DNA from: Planctomycetaceae bacterium
GTDB lineage: Bacteria > Planctomycetota > Planctomycetia > Pirellulales > UBA1268
NCBI GenBank assembly: GCA_947440895.1
Contig: CANETO010000036.1
Span: 1 to 10,719 of the forward strand
Length of the DNA stretch: 10,719 nucleotides
Direction: 5' to 3'
The notes beneath the pieces were generated by a model. That model saw only the letters and a program-made list of their open reading frames with translations, had not been told where the DNA came from and made no database searches. Shown here in pieces: positions 1-6,904 of the stretch (the first letter of the stretch is position 1; each line of letters opens with the position of its first letter). A program made the translations under genes and the position numbers.

Positions 1-254
1 GCAGCATCGATGCCGCGGCATTCGGCGAGGAACGAAACCAACTGATCAGGCGGCGGTGGCGGCACGTCCGCTCGCTCGCCGGCGGCGTAAAACTCAACTC
101 GGTTGCACGTCGAGAGCAGCACGCCCTCACGCCCCGGAAACCGCTCACGGAACCGGGCGAGTGCCTCGGCCGCCTGCTCGGCGGAGAAGGCCAGCCTCTC
201 CCGCAGCGCCAAGGGCACCGTGCGATGGGTGCCGCCCACGAAGGCCAGCGTCAT
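1..254 (-). CDS. hemA: Glutamyl-tRNA reductase, N-terminal part (cut by window edge)
   Basis: HemA reduces glutamyl-tRNA(Glu) to glutamate-1-semialdehyde with NADPH, the first committed step of C5-pathway tetrapyrrole synthesis in the cytoplasm. About 84 residues are visible; the rest lies beyond position 1. The N-terminus MTLAFVGGTHRTVPLALRER matches the family pattern (G-x-x-H-x-T-x-P-x-x-x-R-E), and LLSTCNRVEFY carries the catalytic cysteine of the STCNR motif at residue 50, the family's usual position. The start is chosen because its ATG overlaps the stop of the upstream HemX-like gene as ATGA, with a strong GGAGG ribosome binding site about 7 nt upstream inside that gene. This implies translational coupling in one transcript. 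The visible part is intact. Identification is secure from these motifs; completeness cannot be judged. Confidence 0.93.
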   Translation of the reverse strand, partial: MTLAFVGGTHRTVPLALRERLAFSAEQAAEALARFRERFPGREGVLLSTCNRVEFYAAGERADVPPPPPDQLVSFLAECRGIDA

Positions 255-1153
255 GGCATGCCCTCCGGAGGGGCTGCAGGCGAGAGGACAGCGGCCGCAG
301 GCTGGACAGGCGGCACACCATGTTGCGTGGTGCCGAAGAGTCCCCACAGAATCGAAGCTGTCAGCACGCCAAAACTCACGACCGACAGCCAGGCGGCGGT
401 CCGCGGGCCATCGGGGCGGCGGCTCGTCACTCGCGCCATCACCGCGGCGGTCACGAGCCATGCCACAAGCCCGGCCATCCTCAGCACGACGGGGTCGTTC
501 CACGGAACAGTCTCGAGGAGACCGCGCTGCCGGTTGACGGCGTTGAGAATGATGCCTGAAAGGAAACCGGCGGCCGCCGTCCAGGCTGCGATCGTCAGGG
601 TCCGCTCGGTGGTATGGGCGAGCCGTTCCAAGCTCGGCAGCCGGAAGCTCCGCAGCGGCGGCTGCTTGCGAGCCAGCCTGCCGGCCTGAATCAGCCACAA
701 GCATCCCGTCAGGCCGCCGATGGCCACGGCCACACTCGCCGCCAAATTGAAGCTGCCGTGGACCGCTCCCCAAATCTGCGTCGCAGGACTCTGCGGAAAT
801 GGAGACCGACTGGAGACCTGCGCCGCACCGATGAGCCCCAGCACGACTGGCAGCAGGAACAGCCCGACGGGGGTGCGCGGGTTGGCGATCGTGAGCCAGA
901 GGTAGCCACCCGCCATTACCCAGGCCGCCAACAGGTACCAGTCGAAGGCACTCGACAGCGGGACTGCCGGCTCATGGGTCGCCCGCCAGACCAGAAAAAG
1001 CGTGTGGGCCAGCAACCCGGCCGCCGCGAAGGCGATCATGGCCGCCCCGCGCACACCCGATCGGAACAGCAGCCGGGAGGCCTCGCAGACGAGCGCCACG
1101 GCGTAACTTGCCGCAAAGCAGACGACGGAAATGCCCGATACGAATTCGATCAT
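251..1153 (-). CDS. HemX/CcsA-like cytochrome c assembly membrane protein
   Basis: A 300-residue polytopic inner-membrane protein with roughly eight hydrophobic segments (about residues 3-24, 36-56, 71-90, 97-112, 130-156, 185-205, 223-242, 254-273). Length and layout fit the CcsA/CcmC/HemX group, which handles heme for c-type cytochrome maturation or, as HemX in Bacillus, affects HemA level. His132 in WGAVHGSFNLAAS is in the position expected of a conserved membrane histidine; His50 and His278 are other candidate ligands. The usual tryptophan-rich WWD signature is not evident; PWND at 218-220 is only a faint match. The C-terminal tail is Ala/Pro-rich. The gene overlaps hemA by 4 bp, which favours a HemX-like role, but a CcsA role cannot be excluded. 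The start at 1153 has AGGGAG 4 nt upstream. Membrane family is confident; exact role is inferred from context. Confidence 0.8.
   Translation of the reverse strand: MIEFVSGISVVCFAASYAVALVCEASRLLFRSGVRGAAMIAFAAAGLLAHTLFLVWRATHEPAVPLSSAFDWYLLAAWVMAGGYLWLTIANPRTPVGLFLLPVVLGLIGAAQVSSRSPFPQSPATQIWGAVHGSFNLAASVAVAIGGLTGCLWLIQAGRLARKQPPLRSFRLPSLERLAHTTERTLTIAAWTAAAGFLSGIILNAVNRQRGLLETVPWNDPVVLRMAGLVAWLVTAAVMARVTSRRPDGPRTAAWLSVVSFGVLTASILWGLFGTTQHGVPPVQPAAAVLSPAAPPEGMP
261..266 (-). promoter_or_regulatory. Ribosome binding site of hemA inside the HemX-like gene
   Basis: GGAGGG on the minus strand lies about 6-7 nt before the hemA ATG at 254 and within the last codons of the upstream gene. Together with the ATGA stop/start overlap it fixes the hemA start and supports translational coupling. 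Confidence 0.75.
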
Positions 1154-1157
1154 GCTG

Positions 1158-1163
1158 CTCCCT
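1158..1163 (-). promoter_or_regulatory. Ribosome binding site of the HemX-like gene
   Basis: AGGGAG on the minus strand stands 4 nt before the ATG at 1153. It partly overlaps a small inverted repeat, CTGCG at 1162-1166 and CGCAG at 1173-1177 with a 6-nt loop. If the hairpin folds in the leader it would touch the ribosome binding site. The stem is short and may be chance. Confidence 0.55.
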
Positions 1164-1180
1164 GCGGTGACTCGCAGAGT

Positions 1181-1186
1181 ATTGTA
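1181..1186 (-). promoter_or_regulatory. Possible -10 box for the HemX-like gene/hemA transcript
   Basis: The minus strand reads TACAAT, one mismatch from the sigma-70 consensus TATAAT, about 28 nt upstream of the 1153 start. No convincing -35 hexamer is found at 16-18 bp spacing. If real, the promoter core overlaps the first possible hemE start at 1195, so the hem genes would share a very compact divergent control region. Confidence 0.3.
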
Positions 1187-1194
1187 GTCTGCCG

Positions 1195-2367
1195 ATGGTT
1201 CCCTGCCCGTTCGACCACCTGTTCGAGCACCCGATGTCCGACGTCAGCCGTTCTCAAGCGGATTCTTCCACCCCATCCCGGCCGGTTGGCCCCACGCCGG
1301 TTCCGACCGCCGCGGACAGCCTGTCACGCGCCGAACGCCGTGATCAGGCCCTCCTCATGCGTGCCTGCCGCTGCGAGCCGGTTTCACGCACCCCTGTGTG
1401 GCTGATGCGGCAGGCGGGCCGCTACCTGCCGGAATATCGCCGGGTGCGGGAGCAGGTCGATTTCATGGGACTGGTAAAAAACCCTCAGTTGGCTGCGGAG
1501 GTGATGATCGCGACGGTCGACCGGCTCGGGGTCGATGCGGCGATCATCTTCAGTGATCTGCTCCCGATCCTCGAGCCGATGGGGATGAACCTGGAGTTCA
1601 CTGCTGGGGAAGGCCCCGTGATCCACAACCCGCTCCGCGAGCCGGCCGACGTGCTGCGTCTGCGCGAACTGGAAAACCTCGACCCGTTGGCATACGTGAT
1701 GGACGTCGTGCGTGCCACCCGTGCTGGGCTCGACGACTCCCTGCCGGTGATCGGCTTCGCCGGCGCGCCGTTCACGCTGGCCGGCTATTGCATCGAGGGG
1801 GGCACCAGCAAAGCCTGGCTCCACACAAAATCGTTCATGTATCGGCATGAGTCGGCCTGGCACGACCTGATGGACAGGATCGCCCGCGCCGTCAGCCGGT
1901 ATCTTGTGGCGCAGCTCGATGCTGGTGCGCAGCTGGTACAGCTCTTTGACAGCTGGGTCGGCTGCCTTTCGCCGAACGATTATCGGCGGTACGTGCTGCC
2001 CCACAGTCGCACAGCACTCGGCGAGGCGTCCACGCGGGCCCCGGTGATCCACTTCGCCACCGGCAATCCCTCGCTCCTGCCGCTGCTGGCCGAGGCGGGC
2101 GGCTCCGTGATCGGCATCGACTGGCGGATCGAACTGGGCGACGCCTGGCGACAAGTCGGCCACGACCGTGCGGTGCAGGGCAACCTCGATCCCGTGGTGT
2201 TGCTGTCGGACCGCGAGACGGTCCGACGCCAGACCGAGCATGTGCTGGCGCAGGCCGCCGGACGCCCCGGCCATATCTTCAATCTTGGCCATGGCATCCT
2301 CCCCCAGACGCCGGTGGAAAACGTGCTCGAACTGATCGCGACGGTCAAGGGCACGCAGCGGCCATAA
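1195..2367 (+). CDS. hemE: Uroporphyrinogen decarboxylase
   Basis: HemE removes four acetate carboxyl groups from uroporphyrinogen III to give coproporphyrinogen III; it is a cytoplasmic homodimer that needs no cofactor. Key residues are present, numbered from 1195: the signature PVWLMRQAGRYLPEYR (about 67-82) with Arg72 and Arg76, Asp121 in IFSDLLPILEPMG, Tyr198 in GAPFTLAGYCIEGG, Ser253 in LFDSWVG, and His366 in NLGHGILPQTP. The product is 390 residues against a usual 340-360; the excess is a Ser/Pro/Thr-rich leader of about 45 residues. The start is uncertain: ATG at 1195 and 1234 both lack a clear ribosome binding site, and 1357 would cut into the conserved block. I regard 1234 as equally likely. 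The gene diverges from the HemX-like gene and hemA, placing three heme genes together. Confidence 0.96.
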   Translation: MVPCPFDHLFEHPMSDVSRSQADSSTPSRPVGPTPVPTAADSLSRAERRDQALLMRACRCEPVSRTPVWLMRQAGRYLPEYRRVREQVDFMGLVKNPQLAAEVMIATVDRLGVDAAIIFSDLLPILEPMGMNLEFTAGEGPVIHNPLREPADVLRLRELENLDPLAYVMDVVRATRAGLDDSLPVIGFAGAPFTLAGYCIEGGTSKAWLHTKSFMYRHESAWHDLMDRIARAVSRYLVAQLDAGAQLVQLFDSWVGCLSPNDYRRYVLPHSRTALGEASTRAPVIHFATGNPSLLPLLAEAGGSVIGIDWRIELGDAWRQVGHDRAVQGNLDPVVLLSDRETVRRQTEHVLAQAAGRPGHIFNLGHGILPQTPVENVLELIATVKGTQRP

Positions 2368-2390
2368 GGGCAGCCCCTCGCCAAGCATGG

Positions 2391-2435
2391 CCCCGGCGGG
2401 GTACAACAGCGTGTTGCGCGCAAAAACGGGCCCGT
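2391..2435. repeat. Cluster of short inverted repeats downstream of hemE
   Basis: The 113-bp gap between hemE and the SNF2-family gene holds four symmetric elements in 45 bp: CCCC-GGC-GGGG (2391-2401), CAACA-GCG-TGTTG (2404-2416), the perfect palindrome TTGCGCGCAA (2414-2423) and the perfect palindrome ACGGGCCCGT (2426-2435). They could be hemE transcript-end hairpins or protein-binding sites for the next gene. There is no T-run typical of an intrinsic terminator. The symmetry is seen directly; function is inference. Confidence 0.45.
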
Positions 2436-2480
2436 CGCCGGCCGTCGTGCACACTCGCTCCCCCACCGGACCTGCGCTGC

Positions 2481-5400
2481 ATGACGAGCCTCGAAAAACG
2501 CCTTTTCAACCTCTTCGAACCTGCTGATATCGCAAAGGCTCGGTTGCTCTCGCTCAAGCGGGTCTGGTGCCCGCGGGTCGGACAGGTGCATGCGAGCATC
2601 GCCGACGATGAGGGTGGTGACGACCTGGAGGTGCGACTCGAACTGTCGGCCCGCCGAAAAGGGGGCATGTCGCTGGAAAGCCATTCCACAACCGCCCTGG
2701 GCCGCACGGGGAAGCCGTGTGCGCTGTTGGCTGCCGTGCTGCTCGAGGTCGACCGCCGCGGCCTGTTCTCGAATCTGCACGATCACACGCCGATTGCCCT
2801 CGACATCGTACCGGCCGACGACTACGAAGACGCTGCCGACGAGGCCACGAGCCACGACGACGCGGTCGAGGATGACGAAGATGGATCCGGCCCGACGATC
2901 ACGCGTCAATATATTCCTCCAGCCACTGTCTCCGTCACTCCCGTCAGTGGCCGGGCGGGAGCAGGGCGGCTGCCTGCATGGGCGGCCGAACTGGACGAAC
3001 GCCGGCGACTCGTCGAGCCGGCGGTACGTGATCGCATGGTCACCATCAGCGACAACCGCAAGTCTGCGGGCGCGGTCATCTTCCTTCTCGACCTCGCCGC
3101 CTCGGCCGATGCCCGGGCAGCCGTGCTCCTGCCGGGAAGAATGCAGCTCGACGTGGGAGGCAACGCCACGGGCCGGCCTCGGCCGATCGTCATCGGCCCC
3201 GGACAGGTTGAGATTGACCAGCTCGACGCCCAGGAGCGGTCGATCCTGGCACAGCTGGTGGGGGCCACCGCCGTCGGTGAAACAGGTAATGCAGAGCCGC
3301 TGGAACGGCGGACCATCGGCCGCGTGATCGTCAGCTCGCAGTCGGCAGCCACGCACCTTGCCATGCTCTGCGAGACCGGGCGGCTCGTGCTGCAGCCAGA
3401 GCCGCGGCGGAATCCCGATCTGGTCGTGCCACTGGTCTGGGACAATGGCCGGCCCTGGGAATTTGCGCTCGTGCTTGAGCCCGATGACGTCGCCAGCACC
3501 CGCGCCGAGACCGTCGCCGACATGGCCGCAGAGGGCAAGCCGCTGCCGCGACCAGGCCGGGCGACGCTTCGCGGCATGCTCGTCCGCGGCAGTGAACGGA
3601 AGGATCTGCGGACGCCCCGGGCGATCCTCCGGTCAGGTCTGATCGTGTTCGAAGATCGTCTGGCCCGGCTGACCGTGACCGGAACCGGCGGCTGGATGGA
3701 TCAGTTCGAACGCCGTGGCCCGATCGAATTCTCGGGCGCGCAGGTCGATGGTCTCATCGACCGACTGGCGCTGCTGGCCGATCTGCCCAGGCTCGAACTG
3801 CCGAGTTGGACAGGCTGGCGGATCGAATCGGGCGCTCCGCGACCCAAGCTCGTACTCGACGACTCTCCCACCGTGAGCCTCGATACTGAAGACGAGCCGA
3901 TGCTTCTCGACGGTGACGACGATGGCCGTCCGGTCCGGCCTGCCCGCCGCCGGTCGACGCCGCGGGTCCAACTGGCTGGCCGGATCTGGTTCGATTATGC
4001 CGGGATCCTGATCGCCGCCGACGAACCTGCGGGCGGGGCTACTGATCCCGAGCGGCGGATCCTCGTGCGGCGTGACCGGGCCGCGGAGCGTGAGGCGATT
4101 GCCATGCTGCCGCGGTACGGCGGCACGGCACCCCGCCTCGGCGATGCCGACAGCGACCACGACGTCGCCAGCCACCATGTCGAGATCGCCCGAGCCCGAC
4201 TCGATGCCTCCGTCTCGCAACTGGCCGCAGCCGGCTGGACGGTCGAGGTCTCCGGCCGACGCTACCGTCCGGCCGGGAGCGTGGCATGGAACGTGACAAG
4301 TGGCATCGACTGGTTTGAGCTTTCGGCGGCGATCGATTTCGGCGGCATCACGGCAGACCTGCCCGCCTTGCTCGAGGCCCTGGCCAAGGGGAGCCGATCG
4401 GTGGAACTCTCGGATGGTTCCCTCGGCATTCTCCCTGACTCACTCGCGGCACAGATCGAACCGATGGCGGTGCTTGCACAGAAGCACGACGGCCGCCTGC
4501 GGTATGGCAGGATTCAGATGGCGCTTCTCGATGCGCTTCTGGCGGGCCAACCGCAGTCGCACGTCGACGAGGCGTTCGAACGGATTCGCGAAGAATTGTC
4601 CCGCGGCGAACGCCCCGAGGCTGAGGATGAGCCGGAGGGCTTTCAGGGCACGCTGCGGCACTACCAGCGGGAGGGGCTCGGCTGGCTCTCGTTCCTTGAA
4701 CGCATGGGTCTGGGCGGCTGTCTCGCCGACGACATGGGTCTCGGTAAGACGATCCAGGTGCTGGCGATGTTCGTCCGTCGCCAGGCACTCCTCACCACTG
4801 GCGGCATCGCGCATCGGCCATCGCTCGTCATCGTGCCCAAGAGCCTCGTGTTCAACTGGATCGAGGAGGCGCGTAAGTTCGCCCCCTCGCTGCGGGTGCT
4901 CAACTACACGGGCAACGCCCGGATCGACGAATCGGCCGCGCTTGTGGACCACGATATCATCCTCACCACCTACGGCACGCTGCGTCGCGACATCGTCAAC
5001 CACCGCGAGATCGAGTTCGACTACGTCGTGCTCGACGAGGCACAGTCGATCAAGAATGCTGCCAGCCAGGCTGCAAAGGCCTGTCGGCTCCTGCGGGCAC
5101 GCCATCGCCTGGCCCTCACGGGCACGCCGGTGGAAAACCACATCGGCGAACTCTGGAGCATCTTCGAGTTCCTCAATCCCGGACAGCTGGGCAGTGCCAC
5201 AAGGCTCAAACGGTTTCTGGCGGGCGGCCGGACCAGTTCCGATGTGGTCGCCCGCGCCGTCCGTCCCTATCTGCTGCGGCGAACCAAGACGCAGGTGCTC
5301 TCAGACCTGCCGGAGAAGACGGAACAAACGCTCTTCTGCGAACTGGGCGAGGAGCAGCGAAAATCCTACGACGAACTGCGGGAACACTACCGCCTGGAAC

Positions 5401-6032
5401 TCTCGGGTCGGATCGGCCGCATGGGCATCGGGCGATCGCGGATTGCGGTGCTCGAGGCGCTCCTGCGGCTGCGGCAGACGGCCTGTCACCCCGGCCTTGT
5501 CGATCCCGCCCGCCTCGACGACCCGTCGGCCAAGCTCGACACGCTGCTCGAGCAGTTGTCCGAGGTGATCGACGAGGGCCACAAGGTGCTGGTGTTCAGC
5601 CAGTTCACGAGCTTCCTGTCGATCGTCCGACGCCGGCTCGACGAGCGTGCCATCACCTACGAATACCTGGATGGCAAGACGACCGACCGCCAGGCGCGTG
5701 TCCAACGTTTCCAAGAGGACACCGAGTGCCGGCTCTTCCTGGTGAGCCTGAAGGCGGGCGGACAGGGTCTGAATCTGACCGCGGCCGACTATATCTACAT
5801 CCTCGACCCCTGGTGGAATCCGGCTGTCGAGGCGCAGGCGGTGGACCGGGCCCATCGGATCGGGCAGACTCGTCGCGTCTTCGCCTACAGGCTGATCGCG
5901 CGGGACACCGTCGAGGAGAAAATCGTCGCCTTGCAGGATCGCAAGCGGGAACTGGCCGAATCGATCGTCCGAGCCGACGACACCATGGTGTCGAGCCTGA
6001 CGGCCGAGGATGTCGAGATGCTGCTGTCCTGA
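2481..6032 (+). CDS. SNF2/HepA-family DNA-dependent ATPase (helicase-like)
   Basis: A 1183-residue protein of the SNF2 superfamily 2 group, which use ATP to translocate on duplex DNA and remodel protein-DNA or polymerase complexes. The motor fills about residues 710-1183: Walker A DDMGLGKT (750-757), Walker B DEAQ (852-855), motif III LTGTPVEN (879-886), and arginine-finger motif VI DRAHRIGQ (1122-1129). The end matches the bacterial HepA-like type (VEEKI, then a short tail). Residues 1-700 are not clearly assignable. About 60-92 resemble the end of a SWIM zinc finger (GKPCALLAAVLLEVD) but lack most metal ligands. Acidic stretches lie near 105-135 and 455-475. The ATG at 2481 has no clear ribosome binding site. 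The gene stands between hemE and a two-component system with gaps of about 115 bp, so it is probably its own unit. Family is sure; cellular role (repair, transcription recycling) is not known. Confidence 0.93.
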   Translation: MTSLEKRLFNLFEPADIAKARLLSLKRVWCPRVGQVHASIADDEGGDDLEVRLELSARRKGGMSLESHSTTALGRTGKPCALLAAVLLEVDRRGLFSNLHDHTPIALDIVPADDYEDAADEATSHDDAVEDDEDGSGPTITRQYIPPATVSVTPVSGRAGAGRLPAWAAELDERRRLVEPAVRDRMVTISDNRKSAGAVIFLLDLAASADARAAVLLPGRMQLDVGGNATGRPRPIVIGPGQVEIDQLDAQERSILAQLVGATAVGETGNAEPLERRTIGRVIVSSQSAATHLAMLCETGRLVLQPEPRRNPDLVVPLVWDNGRPWEFALVLEPDDVASTRAETVADMAAEGKPLPRPGRATLRGMLVRGSERKDLRTPRAILRSGLIVFEDRLARLTVTGTGGWMDQFERRGPIEFSGAQVDGLIDRLALLADLPRLELPSWTGWRIESGAPRPKLVLDDSPTVSLDTEDEPMLLDGDDDGRPVRPARRRSTPRVQLAGRIWFDYAGILIAADEPAGGATDPERRILVRRDRAAEREAIAMLPRYGGTAPRLGDADSDHDVASHHVEIARARLDASVSQLAAAGWTVEVSGRRYRPAGSVAWNVTSGIDWFELSAAIDFGGITADLPALLEALAKGSRSVELSDGSLGILPDSLAAQIEPMAVLAQKHDGRLRYGRIQMALLDALLAGQPQSHVDEAFERIREELSRGERPEAEDEPEGFQGTLRHYQREGLGWLSFLERMGLGGCLADDMGLGKTIQVLAMFVRRQALLTTGGIAHRPSLVIVPKSLVFNWIEEARKFAPSLRVLNYTGNARIDESAALVDHDIILTTYGTLRRDIVNHREIEFDYVVLDEAQSIKNAASQAAKACRLLRARHRLALTGTPVENHIGELWSIFEFLNPGQLGSATRLKRFLAGGRTSSDVVARAVRPYLLRRTKTQVLSDLPEKTEQTLFCELGEEQRKSYDELREHYRLELSGRIGRMGIGRSRIAVLEALLRLRQTACHPGLVDPARLDDPSAKLDTLLEQLSEVIDEGHKVLVFSQFTSFLSIVRRRLDERAITYEYLDGKTTDRQARVQRFQEDTECRLFLVSLKAGGQGLNLTAADYIYILDPWWNPAVEAQAVDRAHRIGQTRRVFAYRLIARDTVEEKIVALQDRKRELAESIVRADDTMVSSLTAEDVEMLLS

Positions 6033-6148
6033 CCGCACGCCAGCCAGACCGCCGTTCGGCACGCCTCACAAAACCCTAACGGCGTTCGGCTACGACGGAC
6101 GCCCACGCGTGGTCTGCCATTTTTGCCAACCAAAACAGGGTACCCCCG
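6033..6148 (+). promoter_or_regulatory. Intergenic region before the response regulator gene
   Basis: This 116-bp gap must carry the end of the SNF2 gene transcript and probably the promoter of the two-component pair. It contains a 7-bp inverted repeat, CGCCGTT at 6050-6056 and AACGGCG at 6078-6084, without a following T-run, so a weak terminator at best. CGTTCGGC occurs twice 30 bp apart (6053 and 6083). A perfect palindrome CCACGCGTGG at 6103-6112 could be a regulator site. No Pho box or clear -35/-10 pair was recognised. AGGG at 6137-6140 is the likely ribosome binding site, 8 nt before the ATG. Confidence 0.35.
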
Positions 6149-6838
6149 ATGGCCGGACAACAGATCCTGGTAGTCGATGACGAGGAGGATCTGCTGGAAT
6201 TGGTGAGCTACAAACTCTCCAAGGACGGCTACCGCGTGCAGTGTGTGGGGACGGGCGAAGAGGCGCTGAAGGCCGCCCGCAAACAGCCGCCCGACCTGAT
6301 CGTGCTCGATTGGATGCTGCCCGCGGTCGACGGCCTCGAGGTCTGCCGCCGGCTCAAGAGCGATCCGAAGACCCGCGACATACCGATCATCATGCTGTCG
6401 GCCAAAGGACAGGAGGGCGACATGGTGGCGGGACTGGATCGCGGTGCCGACGACTACATTGCCAAGCCGTTCAGTCCGCGGGTGCTGTCGGCCCGCGTCA
6501 AGGCACTCTTGCGACGCAAAGATTCGGATACCAAGGCCGAGCAGGAGACGACAATCGACGTCCACGAACTGTCGATTCACCCCGGCAGGCACGAGGTGAC
6601 GTTGGCGGGCCAGCCGATCGAACTGACCTACACAGAGTTTGCCCTGCTGCAATTCCTGTCCAAGCGGCCCGGATGGGCCTATACGCGGACGCAGATTGTC
6701 GACGCGGTGAAGGGGGAGGATTATCCTGTGACAGAACGCTCGGTGGACGTGCAAGTCGCCGGCCTACGGAAGAAACTCGGCGGTTTCGGTTCCTACATCG
6801 AAACCGTCCGGGGCGTGGGGTACCGGTTCCGGGCGTGA
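6149..6838 (+). CDS. PhoB/OmpR-type DNA-binding response regulator
   Basis: A 229-residue two-component regulator, the standard length. The receiver domain (about 4-118) has the acidic pocket DDEED at 10-14, phospho-acceptor Asp54 in IVLDWMLP, Ser84 in MLSAKG, and Lys106 in YIAKPFSP. The winged-helix DNA-binding domain (about 132-229) has TYTEFALLQFL, the recognition region ERSVDVQVAGLRKKLG, and the wing GYRFRA. These features are those of the OmpR/PhoB class; the sequence looks closest to PhoB. It is followed 66 bp downstream by a histidine kinase on the same strand, so the pair almost certainly acts together. No Pho-regulon genes are visible nearby, so phosphate control is likely but unproven. 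ATG 6149 is supported by the standard MAGQQILVVDDE start. Confidence 0.93.
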   Translation: MAGQQILVVDDEEDLLELVSYKLSKDGYRVQCVGTGEEALKAARKQPPDLIVLDWMLPAVDGLEVCRRLKSDPKTRDIPIIMLSAKGQEGDMVAGLDRGADDYIAKPFSPRVLSARVKALLRRKDSDTKAEQETTIDVHELSIHPGRHEVTLAGQPIELTYTEFALLQFLSKRPGWAYTRTQIVDAVKGEDYPVTERSVDVQVAGLRKKLGGFGSYIETVRGVGYRFRA

Positions 6839-6904
6839 CGTGAGTCGCATTCACGAGTCGATCGTCGCCTGCCACAGTCTCTCCCGTCTATCCCGGTCTT
6901 TTTC

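Noticed and set aside
1384..2466. Long open frame antisense to hemE (360 codons)
   Set aside because: It lies opposite a gene with every catalytic residue of HemE; its translation has no recognisable motif and is a by-product of G/C-rich third codon positions.
1980..3356. 458-codon minus-strand open frame across the hemE end and SNF2 gene start
   Set aside because: It spans two well-supported plus-strand genes and shows no domain; its Arg/Pro/Ser-rich composition is typical of shadow frames in GC-rich DNA.
4300..5568. 422-codon plus-strand open frame inside the SNF2-family gene
   Set aside because: It is out of frame with the intact SNF2 motor, rich in Arg/Ser/Trp, and without motifs.
6033..6148. 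Pho box upstream of the two-component pair
   Set aside because: No CTGTCAT-like direct repeats were found, so phosphate control could not be supported from the sequence.
5301..6754. Minus-strand open frames opposite the SNF2 gene end and response regulator
   Set aside because: They oppose clear motor and receiver motifs and have no family features of their own.
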